43,010 nt of DNA from a virus. The DNA is taken from IMG/VR virus record IMGVR_UViG_3300015263_000027, positions 1-43,010 of that record; one strand, written 5' to 3'. Numbering within the stretch: the first letter of the stretch is position 1; the number at the start of each line of letters is the position of its first letter. Position numbers and translations under genes: made by a program. Shown piece by piece: positions 16,041 through 25,800 of the stretch. The notes beneath the pieces are model-generated. The model did not search any database and was not told the DNA's origin. It was given only the letters and a program-made list of their open reading frames with translations.

Positions 16041-16353
16041 TTATGATGAGACATATACACTTGATCCCACCTTCTGGCGTGCATTCATTCACACTTCACT
16101 AGAGGCTGGACATGATGTACGTATAGTGACAGCTCGATCACCAACACATGACAATATTGACCATATTATGATCGACAGATATTATGATATCCCTGTTATC
16201 TATTGCGATGGTGTAGCTAAGAGGTTTGTTTGCCATCATTTCGAAGCTTGGGACCCTGATATTTGGATTGATGATAAACCACAAGCAGTAGATAATAACT
16301 CTAGTGCAACTAGGGAATGGTTGGAAGAGTGGAGGGCAACTCGTGCAAGCTGA
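16024..16353 (+). CDS. HAD-like phosphatase
   Basis: A 109-residue protein. The ribosome binding site GGGGAGG lies 6 bases before GTG 16024, whereas ATG 16018 touches it, so GTG is chosen. The N terminus MRIALDYDETYTLDP has the DxDxT nucleophile motif with Tyr in the middle position. VRIVTAR supplies motif II, and PDIWIDDKPQA the acidic DD motif near the C terminus. The cap domain is minimal, as in small HAD phosphatases and phage 5'-nucleotidase-like proteins. Placed between dNTP enzymes and ThyX, a nucleotide monophosphatase role is possible but unproven. Confidence 0.72.
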   Translation: MRIALDYDETYTLDPTFWRAFIHTSLEAGHDVRIVTARSPTHDNIDHIMIDRYYDIPVIYCDGVAKRFVCHHFEAWDPDIWIDDKPQAVDNNSSATREWLEEWRATRAS

Positions 16354-17044
16354 ATATATTAATCATATGGGTGACGACATCACCGTAGTGAATGCAGCTA
16401 GGGTGAGTATGGATAAGGAAAGTGAGTGGGGGAAGACTATTAGTGAAGTTAATCTTAATCACAAGAAAAGAGATGAGTGGGAAAAACTTGATACCAACAT
16501 CTCCTTTGAAGATTGGAATCTACTATCCTACCTCTCCAAACATAATCATTTCACACCATTCACTCATTGTACAATCACCCTTCGTGAAACAGTTCCTATC
16601 TTCGTAGCTCGTCAACGATTTAAGCATATGGTTGGTTTCACTTACAATGAAGTGAGTAGACGATATGTAGATGATACCCCTAAGTTCTATACGCCTGATG
16701 TTTGGCGTAAGAGGGCTGAGAATGTTAAGCAAGGTAGTAGTGATGATGAGGTTGATTTTCCCGAGACTGTATCTGACTCATACAGAAGTTTGATTTATAA
16801 TGCCTATACAACATATACTGAAATGTTGGCTGATGGTGTAGCTCCTGAGCAAGCTCGTATGGTGTTGCCTCAATCAATGATGACCTCCTACTACGTTACA
16901 GGAAGCCTATATGCCTTTGCCCGTGCTTATCTACTACGAATTGATCCACATGCTCAGAAAGAAATTCGAGATTTGGCAGAGCAATGGGATAAGATAATTC
17001 GTCCTCTTTATCCTGAGAGTTGGAGTGCTCTTGTAGATGCCTAA
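16343..17044 (+). CDS. thyX: Flavin-dependent thymidylate synthase
   Basis: A 233-residue protein from GTG 16343, 6 bases after GGAGGG. It makes dTMP from dUMP using FAD, NADPH and methylene-THF. Recognisable parts are NAARVSMDKES, LSKHNHFTPFTHCTITL, PIFVARQRFKHMVGF, NEVSRRYV and the C-terminal EQARMVLPQSMMTSYYVTGS. The ThyX hallmark RHR-x7-S is altered: the aligned residues are KHM with one extra residue before NEVS. The rest of the substrate-binding segment is intact, so I expect it to be active. It lies directly before RNR, completing a dTTP supply route. Confidence 0.9.
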   Translation: MQAEYINHMGDDITVVNAARVSMDKESEWGKTISEVNLNHKKRDEWEKLDTNISFEDWNLLSYLSKHNHFTPFTHCTITLRETVPIFVARQRFKHMVGFTYNEVSRRYVDDTPKFYTPDVWRKRAENVKQGSSDDEVDFPETVSDSYRSLIYNAYTTYTEMLADGVAPEQARMVLPQSMMTSYYVTGSLYAFARAYLLRIDPHAQKEIRDLAEQWDKIIRPLYPESWSALVDA

Positions 17045-17159
17045 GAAGATGGAAGAAATACGTAAGGCTGTGCAGCGTTCTGGTAAATCCAAGGATGCTG
17101 CATATGCTATCGCTCAAGCTAAATACAACAAAATGAAAAAGCGAAAGAAGAATAAATGA
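17037..17159 (+). CDS. Small basic protein (40 aa)
   Basis: A 40-residue frame from ATG 17037, overlapping the ThyX stop by 8 bases and the RNR start by 4 bases. The sequence has EEIRKAVQRSGKSKDAAYAI and then a tail that is nearly all Lys/Arg/Asn (KKRKKNK). It is strongly basic and helical. Such tails suggest nucleic-acid binding. The overlaps on both sides argue that it is translated and may couple ThyX to RNR synthesis. Confidence 0.6.
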   Translation: MPKKMEEIRKAVQRSGKSKDAAYAIAQAKYNKMKKRKKNK

Positions 17160-19009
17160 ACCTAGAAAATAACGTCCTATCAGATATTGTAGTGTATTCC
17201 AAGTATGCCCGCTATATGAAGGACTTTAAACGACGAGAGACGTGGGAAGAGATTTGTTGGCGTAATGCAGATATGCATATGAGGAAGTATCCAAAGCTCT
17301 CAAAGGCCATCTATGACGCCTACAACAACTATGTAATCCCTAAGAAAATCCTTCCTTCTATGAGGTCTCTCCAGTTTGGAGGAAAAGCTATTGACCGTAA
17401 TCCAGCTCGTATTTATAATTGCGCTTATTTGCCAATTAGCCATGTCGATGCATTTAGCGAAACAATGTTTCTACTGCTCGGAGGGACTGGGGTCGGCTAT
17501 TCTGTACAATATAGGCATGTTAATAGTCTTCCTGACGTTGTGGGGCCTAAACGTCGTACACGCAGGTACGTAATTAGTGATTCAATTGAAGGCTGGTCCG
17601 ATGCTGTTAAGGTGTTGGTCGAAGCCTATTTTTATAACAAACTACAACCGGTATTTGATTATGAAGACATTCGCGAAAAAGGTGCTGAGCTTGTTACATC
17701 TGGAGGAAAAGCCCCCGGCCCTGACCCTCTACGAGTATGCTTGGCTCAGATTGAAGGAATACTTCACGGGGCTGTCGGACGTAGACTTAGCAGTTTGGAA
17801 GCTCATGACATTCAATGTTATCTTGCTGACGCTGTACTTAGTGGGGGTATTCGTCGGGCTGCTATGATCAGTCTATTCTCCCCCGAAGATGATGAAATGA
17901 TGGAGTGTAAAAGTGGAAGTTGGTGGGAACTTAATCCGCAACGGGGACGAGCTAATAATTCCGTTATCCTCCTCCGAGGCGAAACAACTCAGGAAGAGTT
18001 TGACGCCATCTGGAAAAGGGTGCGTAATAGTGGAGCGGGAGAACCCGGCATTTACTGGACTAATAATCTCGATTGGGGGACGAACCCCTGCTGTGAGATT
18101 GCTCTTAAACCCTTCCAATTCTGTAACCTAGTAGAGATTAACGCCTCTACAGTTGAGGATCAGGAAGACTTTAAACTACGTGCAGGTGCAGCAGCATTCA
18201 TTGCTACGCTACAAGCTTCTTATACAGACTTCCACTATCTACGTCCTGTATGGCGTTCTACAACGGAAGAAGATGCTCTGATTGGTGTTGGCATTACAGG
18301 TATTGCATCAAATAAGATTGACCCTTCATGGCTTCGTTCTACCACTGATGTAGTGATTGGTACTAACGCCATGGTAGCAGATATGATCGGAATTAAACAT
18401 GCGGCTCGAACCACTACTATCAAGCCTTCTGGTACTAGTTCTCTTGTCGTGGGCAGCTCTAGTGGCATTCACGCTTATCATAATGATTATTACCTGAGAC
18501 GTATGAGGTTTGGAAAGAATGAACCAATTTGGGAATATCTTTCAGGACAGTTCCCCGAACTTTGTGAAGATTGTAAAGAGAAACCTAAGACACAGGGCAT
18601 CCTTACAATTCCTCAGAAGGCTGGAGAGGGAGCTGCTATCCGAACAGAAAGTCCGATGGACCTCCTTGAGCGTGTCAGAACATATAATGAGGAATGGGTG
18701 GCAAAGGGACATCTCGAAGGAGATAATCACAACAACGTCTCTTGCACAATCTCACTCAAAGATGATGAGTGGGACGATGTTGGAGAATGGATGTGGGATA
18801 ACAGAGCCTCTTATAATGGCATCTCCGTCTTGCCCTACGACGGGGGTACTTACGTTCAAGCACCTTTCGAAGACACTACAATGGCTGATTACGAACGGCT
18901 ATCCTCGAACATCAAGGATATTGACCTCTCAAGAGTTGTCGAAGAGGAGGATACCACTAACCTGATGGATCAGGCAGCATGTGCTGGTAATAACTGTGAA
19001 GTAGTATAA
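17156..19009 (+). CDS. Class II (B12-dependent) ribonucleotide reductase
   Basis: A 617-residue protein of the monomeric adenosylcobalamin-dependent ribonucleoside-triphosphate reductase type. Cys89 in YNCAYLP is the first active-site Cys. GGTGVGYSVQ follows, then NPCCEIALKPFQFCNLVEIN with the thiyl Cys, the conserved Glu and the second redox Cys. PSGTSSLVVGSSSGIHA is the phosphate-binding segment, and CAGNNCEVV at the C terminus is the swinging redox pair. No small subunit gene is nearby, as expected for class II. It is shorter than the Lactobacillus enzyme (about 740). It converts ribonucleotides to dNTPs without oxygen and needs host vitamin B12. This is the last plus-strand gene before a terminator. 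Confidence 0.9.
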   Translation: MNLENNVLSDIVVYSKYARYMKDFKRRETWEEICWRNADMHMRKYPKLSKAIYDAYNNYVIPKKILPSMRSLQFGGKAIDRNPARIYNCAYLPISHVDAFSETMFLLLGGTGVGYSVQYRHVNSLPDVVGPKRRTRRYVISDSIEGWSDAVKVLVEAYFYNKLQPVFDYEDIREKGAELVTSGGKAPGPDPLRVCLAQIEGILHGAVGRRLSSLEAHDIQCYLADAVLSGGIRRAAMISLFSPEDDEMMECKSGSWWELNPQRGRANNSVILLRGETTQEEFDAIWKRVRNSGAGEPGIYWTNNLDWGTNPCCEIALKPFQFCNLVEINASTVEDQEDFKLRAGAAAFIATLQASYTDFHYLRPVWRSTTEEDALIGVGITGIASNKIDPSWLRSTTDVVIGTNAMVADMIGIKHAARTTTIKPSGTSSLVVGSSSGIHAYHNDYYLRRMRFGKNEPIWEYLSGQFPELCEDCKEKPKTQGILTIPQKAGEGAAIRTESPMDLLERVRTYNEEWVAKGHLEGDNHNNVSCTISLKDDEWDDVGEWMWDNRASYNGISVLPYDGGTYVQAPFEDTTMADYERLSSNIKDIDLSRVVEEEDTTNLMDQAACAGNNCEVV

Positions 19010-19019
19010 ACAAAAGAAA

Positions 19020-19063
19020 AGCCCCTGCTGGAAAATCAATTCCGGCTAGGGGCTATTTTTATT
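19020..19063. terminator. Bidirectional terminator between convergent units
   Basis: AGCCCCT (19020-19026) pairs with AGGGGCT (19048-19054), and the stem extends inward as GC-TGGAA / TTCCGGC with one bulge. A T-rich run (ATTTTTATTT) follows on the plus strand and AAAAGAAAA precedes on the left, giving a U-tract for minus transcripts as well. It lies between the RNR stop and the end of the last minus-strand gene. Confidence 0.88.
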
Positions 19064-19295
19064 TCAAGTCTATGCCACGCATTAAAACTTTGACGTCATC
19101 GCGTAGTTCTTTTAGTTGTTCTTTTATTTGTTCATCTCGTTGTCTATTAAATTCCTCCCTTGCTTGTATCTCTGCCTTGAGTAGTTTAAGCTGTCCTTCA
19201 TTTGTATAAATCTTACGAATGAGGAGGACTACAGCACCAGCCAACGCAGAGACCAATCCATATAACCACGTCTCTAGGTTAAATTGCCAATTCAT
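19059..19295 (-). CDS. Small TM plus coiled-coil protein, lysis accessory
   Basis: A 78-residue protein with one N-terminal membrane span (about residues 10-26, LYGLVSALAGAVVLLI) followed by IRKIY and a long charged helix (AEIQAREEFNRQRDEQIKEQ), probably a coiled coil. It starts in a 4-base overlap with the holin gene and is the last gene of the late unit. The shape recalls an i-spanin (Rz), but the positive charges just after the span would favour a cytoplasmic coiled coil, and no o-spanin partner is visible. An accessory holin or antiholin is the alternative. Confidence 0.6.
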   Translation of the reverse strand: MNWQFNLETWLYGLVSALAGAVVLLIRKIYTNEGQLKLLKAEIQAREEFNRQRDEQIKEQLKELRDDVKVLMRGIDLK

Positions 19296-19708
19296 TTTCT
19301 ACCCCTTATAGCGTTGGCGACTAGTCCAGTAGACGCTACAATACTACCTGATACAAACAGGTTGTCCCACACAACATCAGCAAACTCTTTTAGTTGTGGT
19401 GGAAGAGATGCTACGTCTGGCAATAGTGTGCCAGCATAAAGCATACTGTCTAACATCCCCCATCCATACCAAGCTGCTGTAGGAATAGCAGCCATAGACC
19501 ATGCAACCCAAAACATTCGGTGCTGCATAGCCTCCTTGACTACATCCCCTTGAACTTGCTTAGCTGCTATTTGAGCTTTAATATCCTCAATAGCAGTGTC
19601 AGCAATAATCCTCTTCTCGTTATTACTAGCATCCAATTTAGCCTTATAGGCTTCAAGGAGTTTATTAACTAGTGGTCCGCCAAGAAGAGCAAGAATAAAC
19701 TTAAGCAT
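19292..19708 (-). CDS. Holin, three-TM (GTA holin) family
   Basis: A 138-residue protein. I take the ATG at 19708, which overlaps the endolysin stop, instead of longer upstream frames inside the endolysin gene. It begins MLKFILALLGGPLVNKLLEA, followed by a charged helical stretch (KLDASNNEKRIIADTAIEDI). Two further hydrophobic segments are MFWVAWSMAAIPTAAWYGWG and the span near the C terminus around LFVSGSIVASTGLVANAI. This layout, and the HRMFWVAWSMAAIPTA-type sequence, match the holin family described for gene-transfer-agent release (PF11351). It would open the inner membrane at lysis time. Gene order endolysin-holin-small TM protein forms a lysis cassette. Confidence 0.78.
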   Translation of the reverse strand: MLKFILALLGGPLVNKLLEAYKAKLDASNNEKRIIADTAIEDIKAQIAAKQVQGDVVKEAMQHRMFWVAWSMAAIPTAAWYGWGMLDSMLYAGTLLPDVASLPPQLKEFADVVWDNLFVSGSIVASTGLVANAIRGRK

Positions 19709-20570
19709 TAGAGGACTGCCAAAACTTAGGACGACCTGCATCATCCCAACGTGCGTAAAGGGCATAGAGAGCGCCACAGACAGCGACAAGACCAACAACT
19801 ATACCAACTACCTGTCCAGTGTTAAATGCCTCCTGATGAGCTTCTGTGGCCGAAACAACATCCTGTACACTCTGTACAAGCATCATTGCACCACCGCCAC
19901 CAGATACAGCAGCCCCTTGTACAGTACGAGACTGAGAAATGGGATAAGGGTTAGCCACCTCAGCCTTATCCAAAGCTTTCTTAAACTGTTCAGCGATTTT
20001 AGCAATTGCCTCTGCCTTGTCCTTACCATTGATAATACGACGAGCGTTAACGTAGTCGGTCTTCTCATCATTGATATAGGTGGAGAGCTTACGGCGAGTA
20101 AACCAACCTTCCTTCATACCAGCAAATAGAATTTCTACAGCATACTGAGGCTTCATTACTAGATCGGGCTTCGAGATGAAATCAACACCAAGCTTGTCAG
20201 AAGCTCTCTTATAGTTCGTACGGCCAGTGAGCTGTACATAACCTCTACCGGGAAACTTAGCTCCATCACCCGGCTCAGTGTTACCAAGTCGAGCTGCTAC
20301 CTTAGGACGAGACCCCTGAGGATCATACATCTTATGGAAGTAGGAGTCTCCACCATACTCCTTGATAGGCTGCATCGTATATGCAGTTTCATGGGCAGTA
20401 GTTGCGAGGATATAAGCGAACTGTTCAGCAGTTACATCATTATCCTTCTCCCACTCGTCAACTAGAGTGTCGAGGCCCTGAATACGAGCCTCACCCCCCT
20501 TCCCATTATAACCCCCATTAAATACACCCTTTGCAGCAGCAAAGAAAGTTTTACGATTAATCTTAGTCAT
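19701..20570 (-). CDS. GH19 endolysin with C-terminal membrane segment
   Basis: A 289-residue protein. Residues ~1-205 are a glycoside hydrolase 19 (chitinase/lysozyme) domain: FAYILATTAHETAYTMQP with the catalytic Glu, FPGRGYVQLTGRTNY, KPQYAVEILFAGMKEGWF and ARRIINGKDKAE. This cleaves the peptidoglycan glycan strand. After a linker rich in Gly, Ser and Val comes a hydrophobic span (QVVGIVVGLVAVCGALYALYA, about residues 250-272) and a short charged tail. A C-terminal membrane anchor is unusual for an endolysin and could keep it tethered until the holin fires. No signal peptide is seen. Confidence 0.85.
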   Translation of the reverse strand: MTKINRKTFFAAAKGVFNGGYNGKGGEARIQGLDTLVDEWEKDNDVTAEQFAYILATTAHETAYTMQPIKEYGGDSYFHKMYDPQGSRPKVAARLGNTEPGDGAKFPGRGYVQLTGRTNYKRASDKLGVDFISKPDLVMKPQYAVEILFAGMKEGWFTRRKLSTYINDEKTDYVNARRIINGKDKAEAIAKIAEQFKKALDKAEVANPYPISQSRTVQGAAVSGGGGAMMLVQSVQDVVSATEAHQEAFNTGQVVGIVVGLVAVCGALYALYARWDDAGRPKFWQSSNA

Positions 20571-20582
20571 TATATCTTTCCA

Positions 20583-22877
20583 TTATTGAATTGCGCTGGC
20601 GATCATATCATTCGAATAGAGCATACCAGACTTACCATGTTCCTGTAGGATTAGAGCCCTCATGAACCTTGCAGCAGATGCGGGGTCATTAAAGTTAATA
20701 TCATCATTAGGGTCAATACCCATAGTACGAGCTACGTTAGCAGCCGCCTGATGATTTCCGGGGGTCCATCCACCACGACCAGCAATCATCTGATCAGGAG
20801 TGGTTTTACCACCTCGATATTTCTTAGACAACAGGTTGTACATTGCCCTCATACCAGCCTCAGGTGTAGCATACACTGCCTGTGGATCACCTTGGTCAGT
20901 ATTCTTAGAAGGGCCAATACTATCACGCTGACCTACATACTTAATATTGCCCGGATTGTTATTCCTCATACCAGCAGGAAGTTTCCTTACCTGACTTGGA
21001 TCAGAGAGAATGTAGGACAACGCTGTAGGAGCAGTATTACTGTCAGTTGGCTGAGTGTCGATAAAGTCTTCAATACTTCCTGTAGCGTCACTAGTGGTCA
21101 TGTCAACCTGACCAAACACCACTGGAGCAATCTCATCGAAGCTCTTCTGATAATCACTATCCCCACGGATATGAGAATCACTAATTATCATCTTATTCAT
21201 TACCTTGGCCAAGCTGCTATTATTCAGGTTACGAACCAAAATCTTAGCACGGAAGTCATCAGGGATACCGTCCTTAAGCTTGAAGCCAAACCTACCACTT
21301 TCCATAGTTGGTTCAACCAAATCCTTCCAATCGTAACGCTTATCACCAAGCTTCAATGCACTAAACATTGACGTACCAAGTTCACGCTGCAAGAGAGGAA
21401 CAACTTCCTTCTGGTAACCATCCTTGAATACCTGCTGAACCTTGCCAATCAGAGCTGGTGGAATACCATTCGTACTCTGCAGATACTTACCAACCTCAGG
21501 GTTAGCGAAGAAGTCAACCAAAGGCTGGAACTGTTCGGCACTTTCCGTAGCGTTACCATAAACATCAACACCCTTAAGAATACCCTTCATCTGGTTCTGC
21601 AGTTCATTCTCAACTGCCAGTTTCTTATCAGCAGGAAGATTATCAATCTTACCAGACTGAACTTCACCGATAATGTCCTTAACACCTTCGAGGTAGTCCT
21701 TAGTACGGCCCTTCTCATCATCATTCGTAGGAGTGAGATCAGCGGGCTTACCCCCACCAACAGCATCAGGAACGCCTACGCTAGAGCCAGACAGAGCATT
21801 CTTAGCAAACTCATCAGGAATTTTGCTAAGCTTCTCATTAAGTGTAAGACCCATAGCATCAGACAGATTAGACATTGCAATCCACTGCTTAGCCTGATCA
21901 CTAAGACCAGAGAGAACCATTGCCTTAGCCTTGGCTTCTGCACTCTTAGACATCCTATCAAACATTTCAGTGTCGTATTCTCCAGACAACTCCTTAACAT
22001 AGGAATCAATCAGAGCACGCTGAGGCTGTAGGATTTGATCAATCTTAGCCTGATTAGTGGACAGACCGTCACCAGCCATAGCTGCTGTACGCTGAGCAAA
22101 GTCCTGATTAAGCTGAGTGATGCCCTGCTTAATAATCTCCGCACGTTCCTGTTCAGAGCCAGCCTGACGGGCACGAGCCTTAATATCTTCATACTGAGCA
22201 CGCCAATATGGAAGAGCATTAGCTCCAACCTTAGCAAGCCCATCCTCAGCAGCCTTACGAGCCTGTTCTTCAAGAACCTGTCGCTGCTTACTACCAACTT
22301 CCATCTTACTAATCTGGTTGGCGTATTCCTTACTCGTAGTATCAAGCTCACGAATGGAAGCGTTAAACTTCTCAAGGTTCTTAATAGCTTCATCAACCTT
22401 CTGAGGATTTTGCATATCCTGTGCAGAGAGGAAGCCATTCTCAACAGCGGCCTGAACCTGTGCCTGATTAATCTGAGCTGCCTGAATTTCAGGGGTGAGG
22501 ATTTTATCAACACCAGACTGGTTGAGGTATGTGGAATATCTCTTAAGGATTTCATCTTCTTGATTAGGATTGTCAGCAAGTTCCTGCTGCAAAAGATGAC
22601 GAGCACGAGTCCTCACTTCGGAATAAGAGAGGCCCTGATCGGCTGCGTCTTGAAGATCATTCAGCTTAATACTGAAATTAGCCATCCTTTTATTGGAGGC
22701 AGCGACCTTCTGGTTATCAAAAATAGTTTTAGCTACCTTAATACCAGTGGCTAGGCCACGGCCAATTTGATTGAGGCCATCAATCTCCCCTGAACGGGAG
22801 ACGGGTTGGATAACCCGAGTCTCCGGCTCAATAGGGGAAGTAACCTCCGTAGCTCTAGTGGAAAAATCAACTGCCAT
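20583..22877 (-). CDS. Internal virion protein with peptidoglycan-lytic domain
   Basis: A 764-residue protein. The first ~550 residues are helical, Gln/Ala/Lys-rich and repetitive in character (AQINQAQVQAAVENGFLSAQ), like T7 gp15-type ejection proteins. The last ~130 residues form a separate domain beginning LPAGMRNNNPGNIKYVG and continuing YATPEAGMRAMYNLLSKKY, QMIAGRGGWTPGNH and ARFMRALILQEHG. This RNNNPGN domain recurs in phage virion-associated peptidoglycan-degrading enzymes. It would open the cell wall locally when DNA is injected. It follows the 1636-residue core protein in the late unit, with start and stop overlapping. Confidence 0.8.
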   Translation of the reverse strand: MAVDFSTRATEVTSPIEPETRVIQPVSRSGEIDGLNQIGRGLATGIKVAKTIFDNQKVAASNKRMANFSIKLNDLQDAADQGLSYSEVRTRARHLLQQELADNPNQEDEILKRYSTYLNQSGVDKILTPEIQAAQINQAQVQAAVENGFLSAQDMQNPQKVDEAIKNLEKFNASIRELDTTSKEYANQISKMEVGSKQRQVLEEQARKAAEDGLAKVGANALPYWRAQYEDIKARARQAGSEQERAEIIKQGITQLNQDFAQRTAAMAGDGLSTNQAKIDQILQPQRALIDSYVKELSGEYDTEMFDRMSKSAEAKAKAMVLSGLSDQAKQWIAMSNLSDAMGLTLNEKLSKIPDEFAKNALSGSSVGVPDAVGGGKPADLTPTNDDEKGRTKDYLEGVKDIIGEVQSGKIDNLPADKKLAVENELQNQMKGILKGVDVYGNATESAEQFQPLVDFFANPEVGKYLQSTNGIPPALIGKVQQVFKDGYQKEVVPLLQRELGTSMFSALKLGDKRYDWKDLVEPTMESGRFGFKLKDGIPDDFRAKILVRNLNNSSLAKVMNKMIISDSHIRGDSDYQKSFDEIAPVVFGQVDMTTSDATGSIEDFIDTQPTDSNTAPTALSYILSDPSQVRKLPAGMRNNNPGNIKYVGQRDSIGPSKNTDQGDPQAVYATPEAGMRAMYNLLSKKYRGGKTTPDQMIAGRGGWTPGNHQAAANVARTMGIDPNDDINFNDPASAARFMRALILQEHGKSGMLYSNDMIASAIQ

Positions 22878-25800
22878 TATTCAGGCTCTTTCATAAAGTT
22901 GTAGATTTCCCAAAATGACTTCTTCTGTTCAGCAGTCATCTTGGATTTATCAATTGCGGTTCTTACATCACTCTCTGGAATAAGACCAGCTTGCTTAAGG
23001 AGAGTGTTCATAAATGTTACGTCACCGTCCTTAATACGGCGTCTAATTTCAGACTGGATAACCTGCAATGCCTGAGGATTACCTTCCCATTCTCGGTTGG
23101 CTTCCTGAAACATTCGAATGACATAGTCTGATTCCTTCTCAGAAATACCCTCACGAGCAAGCCTACGAGAAGTTTCATCCATCAGATATTTAATATCATC
23201 CTTGAACTTCTTACTACTATAATACAACTCCGAATTACCTGCGTAACCGAGCATCTCATCAACAGTCTGGAAACCAGCCGTACGCATGAAAGCTTCTACA
23301 GGATTAACATCATCATCGATCACTTCACCCTTAGTGGTAATCATCTGTCCAGTCTTGTATGCGTAACGAGCCTTGAAGATGTTAGAGGCACCTGAGAACA
23401 TGCTGAGAAAGTTAACCCCCACATCCTTCAAATTACCTTCATCCTCTGGAACAGTAAACATACGAGCCATAGACTTAATCAGATTATTCACCTTAGCATT
23501 ATCACCAACTACCAACGAGAGCGAAGGACTGGAGGTGATGAAGCTTTGAGCATCAGTGGTAGCCAGAGACTCCCACATATCCCCAAGGTGAGGAATTTCA
23601 AGAAGACGCATAGAAGACGAATAGTCAACATCAACATCTTCACCATAGATGGTGCTAAGAGTTTTATTCATAGCCAAGTTGAACAAACCGCCACTGACAA
23701 TACGATGAAGCTCTGTATCATCCTCAGGGAGAAGCTTGGAAGCCATTTCGTACATCAGACCATATCCAGTGCCATAGGTAGCGACATAAGCCGTACCAAG
23801 GCGTAGACGGTCACTACGGCTAAGAGCACGGTTGCCAAGGACAATCTGTGCAAAAGCCTTGTGTGGTGCCTGAGCAAACTGCATAACAGCGGAGAACATA
23901 TTCTCGTTATATGCAAGCTCACCAGCTTTGTTCATGTTCAGCGTCAGGTCTCTCACCCTAGCGTGCATATTAGAGAGTGCAGAAGCGTCAATTACTTTCC
24001 CACTCTTTTTAAGCTTGTCATATTCAGACAGCCATACAGAACGCATGAGCATATTTTCACCAGCCTCAAAACCATACTTCTGCATAGCATCAAGAGGCTT
24101 ACCTAGCATAGCCCTAGTCTTAGCCACAGGACCACGAGCAATCAAGCTCTTAAGATCATCACGAATAAGGGAGTGGGCAGACACAGCAGAGCTAATACCA
24201 CTCTCCTTGTAAGCCTTATCCAATGCTCGTGCTTCCTCAACGGAGAAACCAGTTAGGTTACTTCCGATAGTCTTCATGAAGCTTTCAACATCACCACCAC
24301 GATCAAGATAACGAGTGAACGTCATCTGCCATGGAAGCTTAGTTACAAACGTAGGATTAGTTGCTAGAATAACTGGCAATGCCTGAGAAGCCTGAACCAC
24401 CACCTGACGAACAGGGTTAGCAGCAAGCAGAAGACGGAAAGCCTTCTTCCTACCCCAAGCTGTAGGAGCACCGGACTGTGCTACACGAGCACCCTTTTCA
24501 ATCCAAGTGAAACCCTTCTTACCAGTGGTGTCTGCAATCTCCTTAAAGAAGTTCTTGTAGACATCATCAAGCGTATTTACAAAGCCATTCTCCATCTGAT
24601 CAATATATCGGAATGTAGAGAGAGCATCATCAAACTTTCTCTTATCCCCTTCCATTCCCGGACGTCTTAGCTCACTGACATTATCAGGCCAGTAACGTGT
24701 ATGCGTCTTCTCATCAATAGGTAGGAATTCCTTATACTGTTCAGTGAAGCGTGCCTTAGCTGTATCCAAATACTCCTTCATATTAATACGACGAGAGATA
24801 GAATTGATAGACCGAACAATACTTTCCTCAGGAGGAGCGATATGCCGGAAGTTAGGGTCGGAAGGCATAGAAGTAGCATCTTCCAAAGTTTCCCCACGAG
24901 TTCTCTGAGCAGTACGGCCACTGTTTACACGAGTGTTCCACTGCATTTCATCAAACTCTTCTCCCTTAATATCACCACGCATCGTATACTTATCTGCGTT
25001 AGCAGCATCGTTAGTACGAAGACGAGCCAGATGCTTTTCAGCATCCTTAATATTTCCAGCAGTAGCAATAGCCTTAGTATATTTAGTGCCATCTGCATTC
25101 TCAACCTGCTTCGTAATGAAGATAGGGTCTTTGTAATAGATGGTGAAATGCCCATCACGATAGTGTAGAAGCTGGTCAGTCTCACGCAATGCACGAGAGT
25201 AGTTAGACGAGTTATTCTTCACAATGACATAAGGAATACTAGAACCGCCAGTCTCAACAGGGGTACGAGCAATAGCCAGAGTACCTCCCTCAGCATAGAG
25301 TTCCTTGCGTTCCTTAGACGTGATGTTTCTAATCATACCAAGTTCAGAGTCATAAGCTTTAGTAACCTTAAGATTACCAGCAGAGGAATTTGTAATTGGC
25401 TTAATCAGGAACTTGTCCTGACCATCAGACGACACAAACATCTCAAAACCCTTACGCTTAGACTGTCGCACTAGGTCCATATTTTCCAAGACATAAAGTG
25501 TATCGTTAGTGGTTTTCCACTTACGTACAGTTTCCATCATTTCAGGAGTGAAACCATCAGCACGGAGCTTAGCAGGATCAAACTTCAAACTCTTAGCATT
25601 CGCTTCAAGAATGTAATTATCAACCAACTTCTGTTGCGTCTTATTCAACTTCTTATAGCTCTGTGCATACTTACCAGCAAGTGTGAGCAAGCTTTCAGTA
25701 GCCTTAGCCGACTGGTCAACTGCAACCGATGCACCACGAGTGAGCAAAGGATCAATATATCCAGAAGGAGGGATAAGATGCTGAGTAATACTACCACCCT

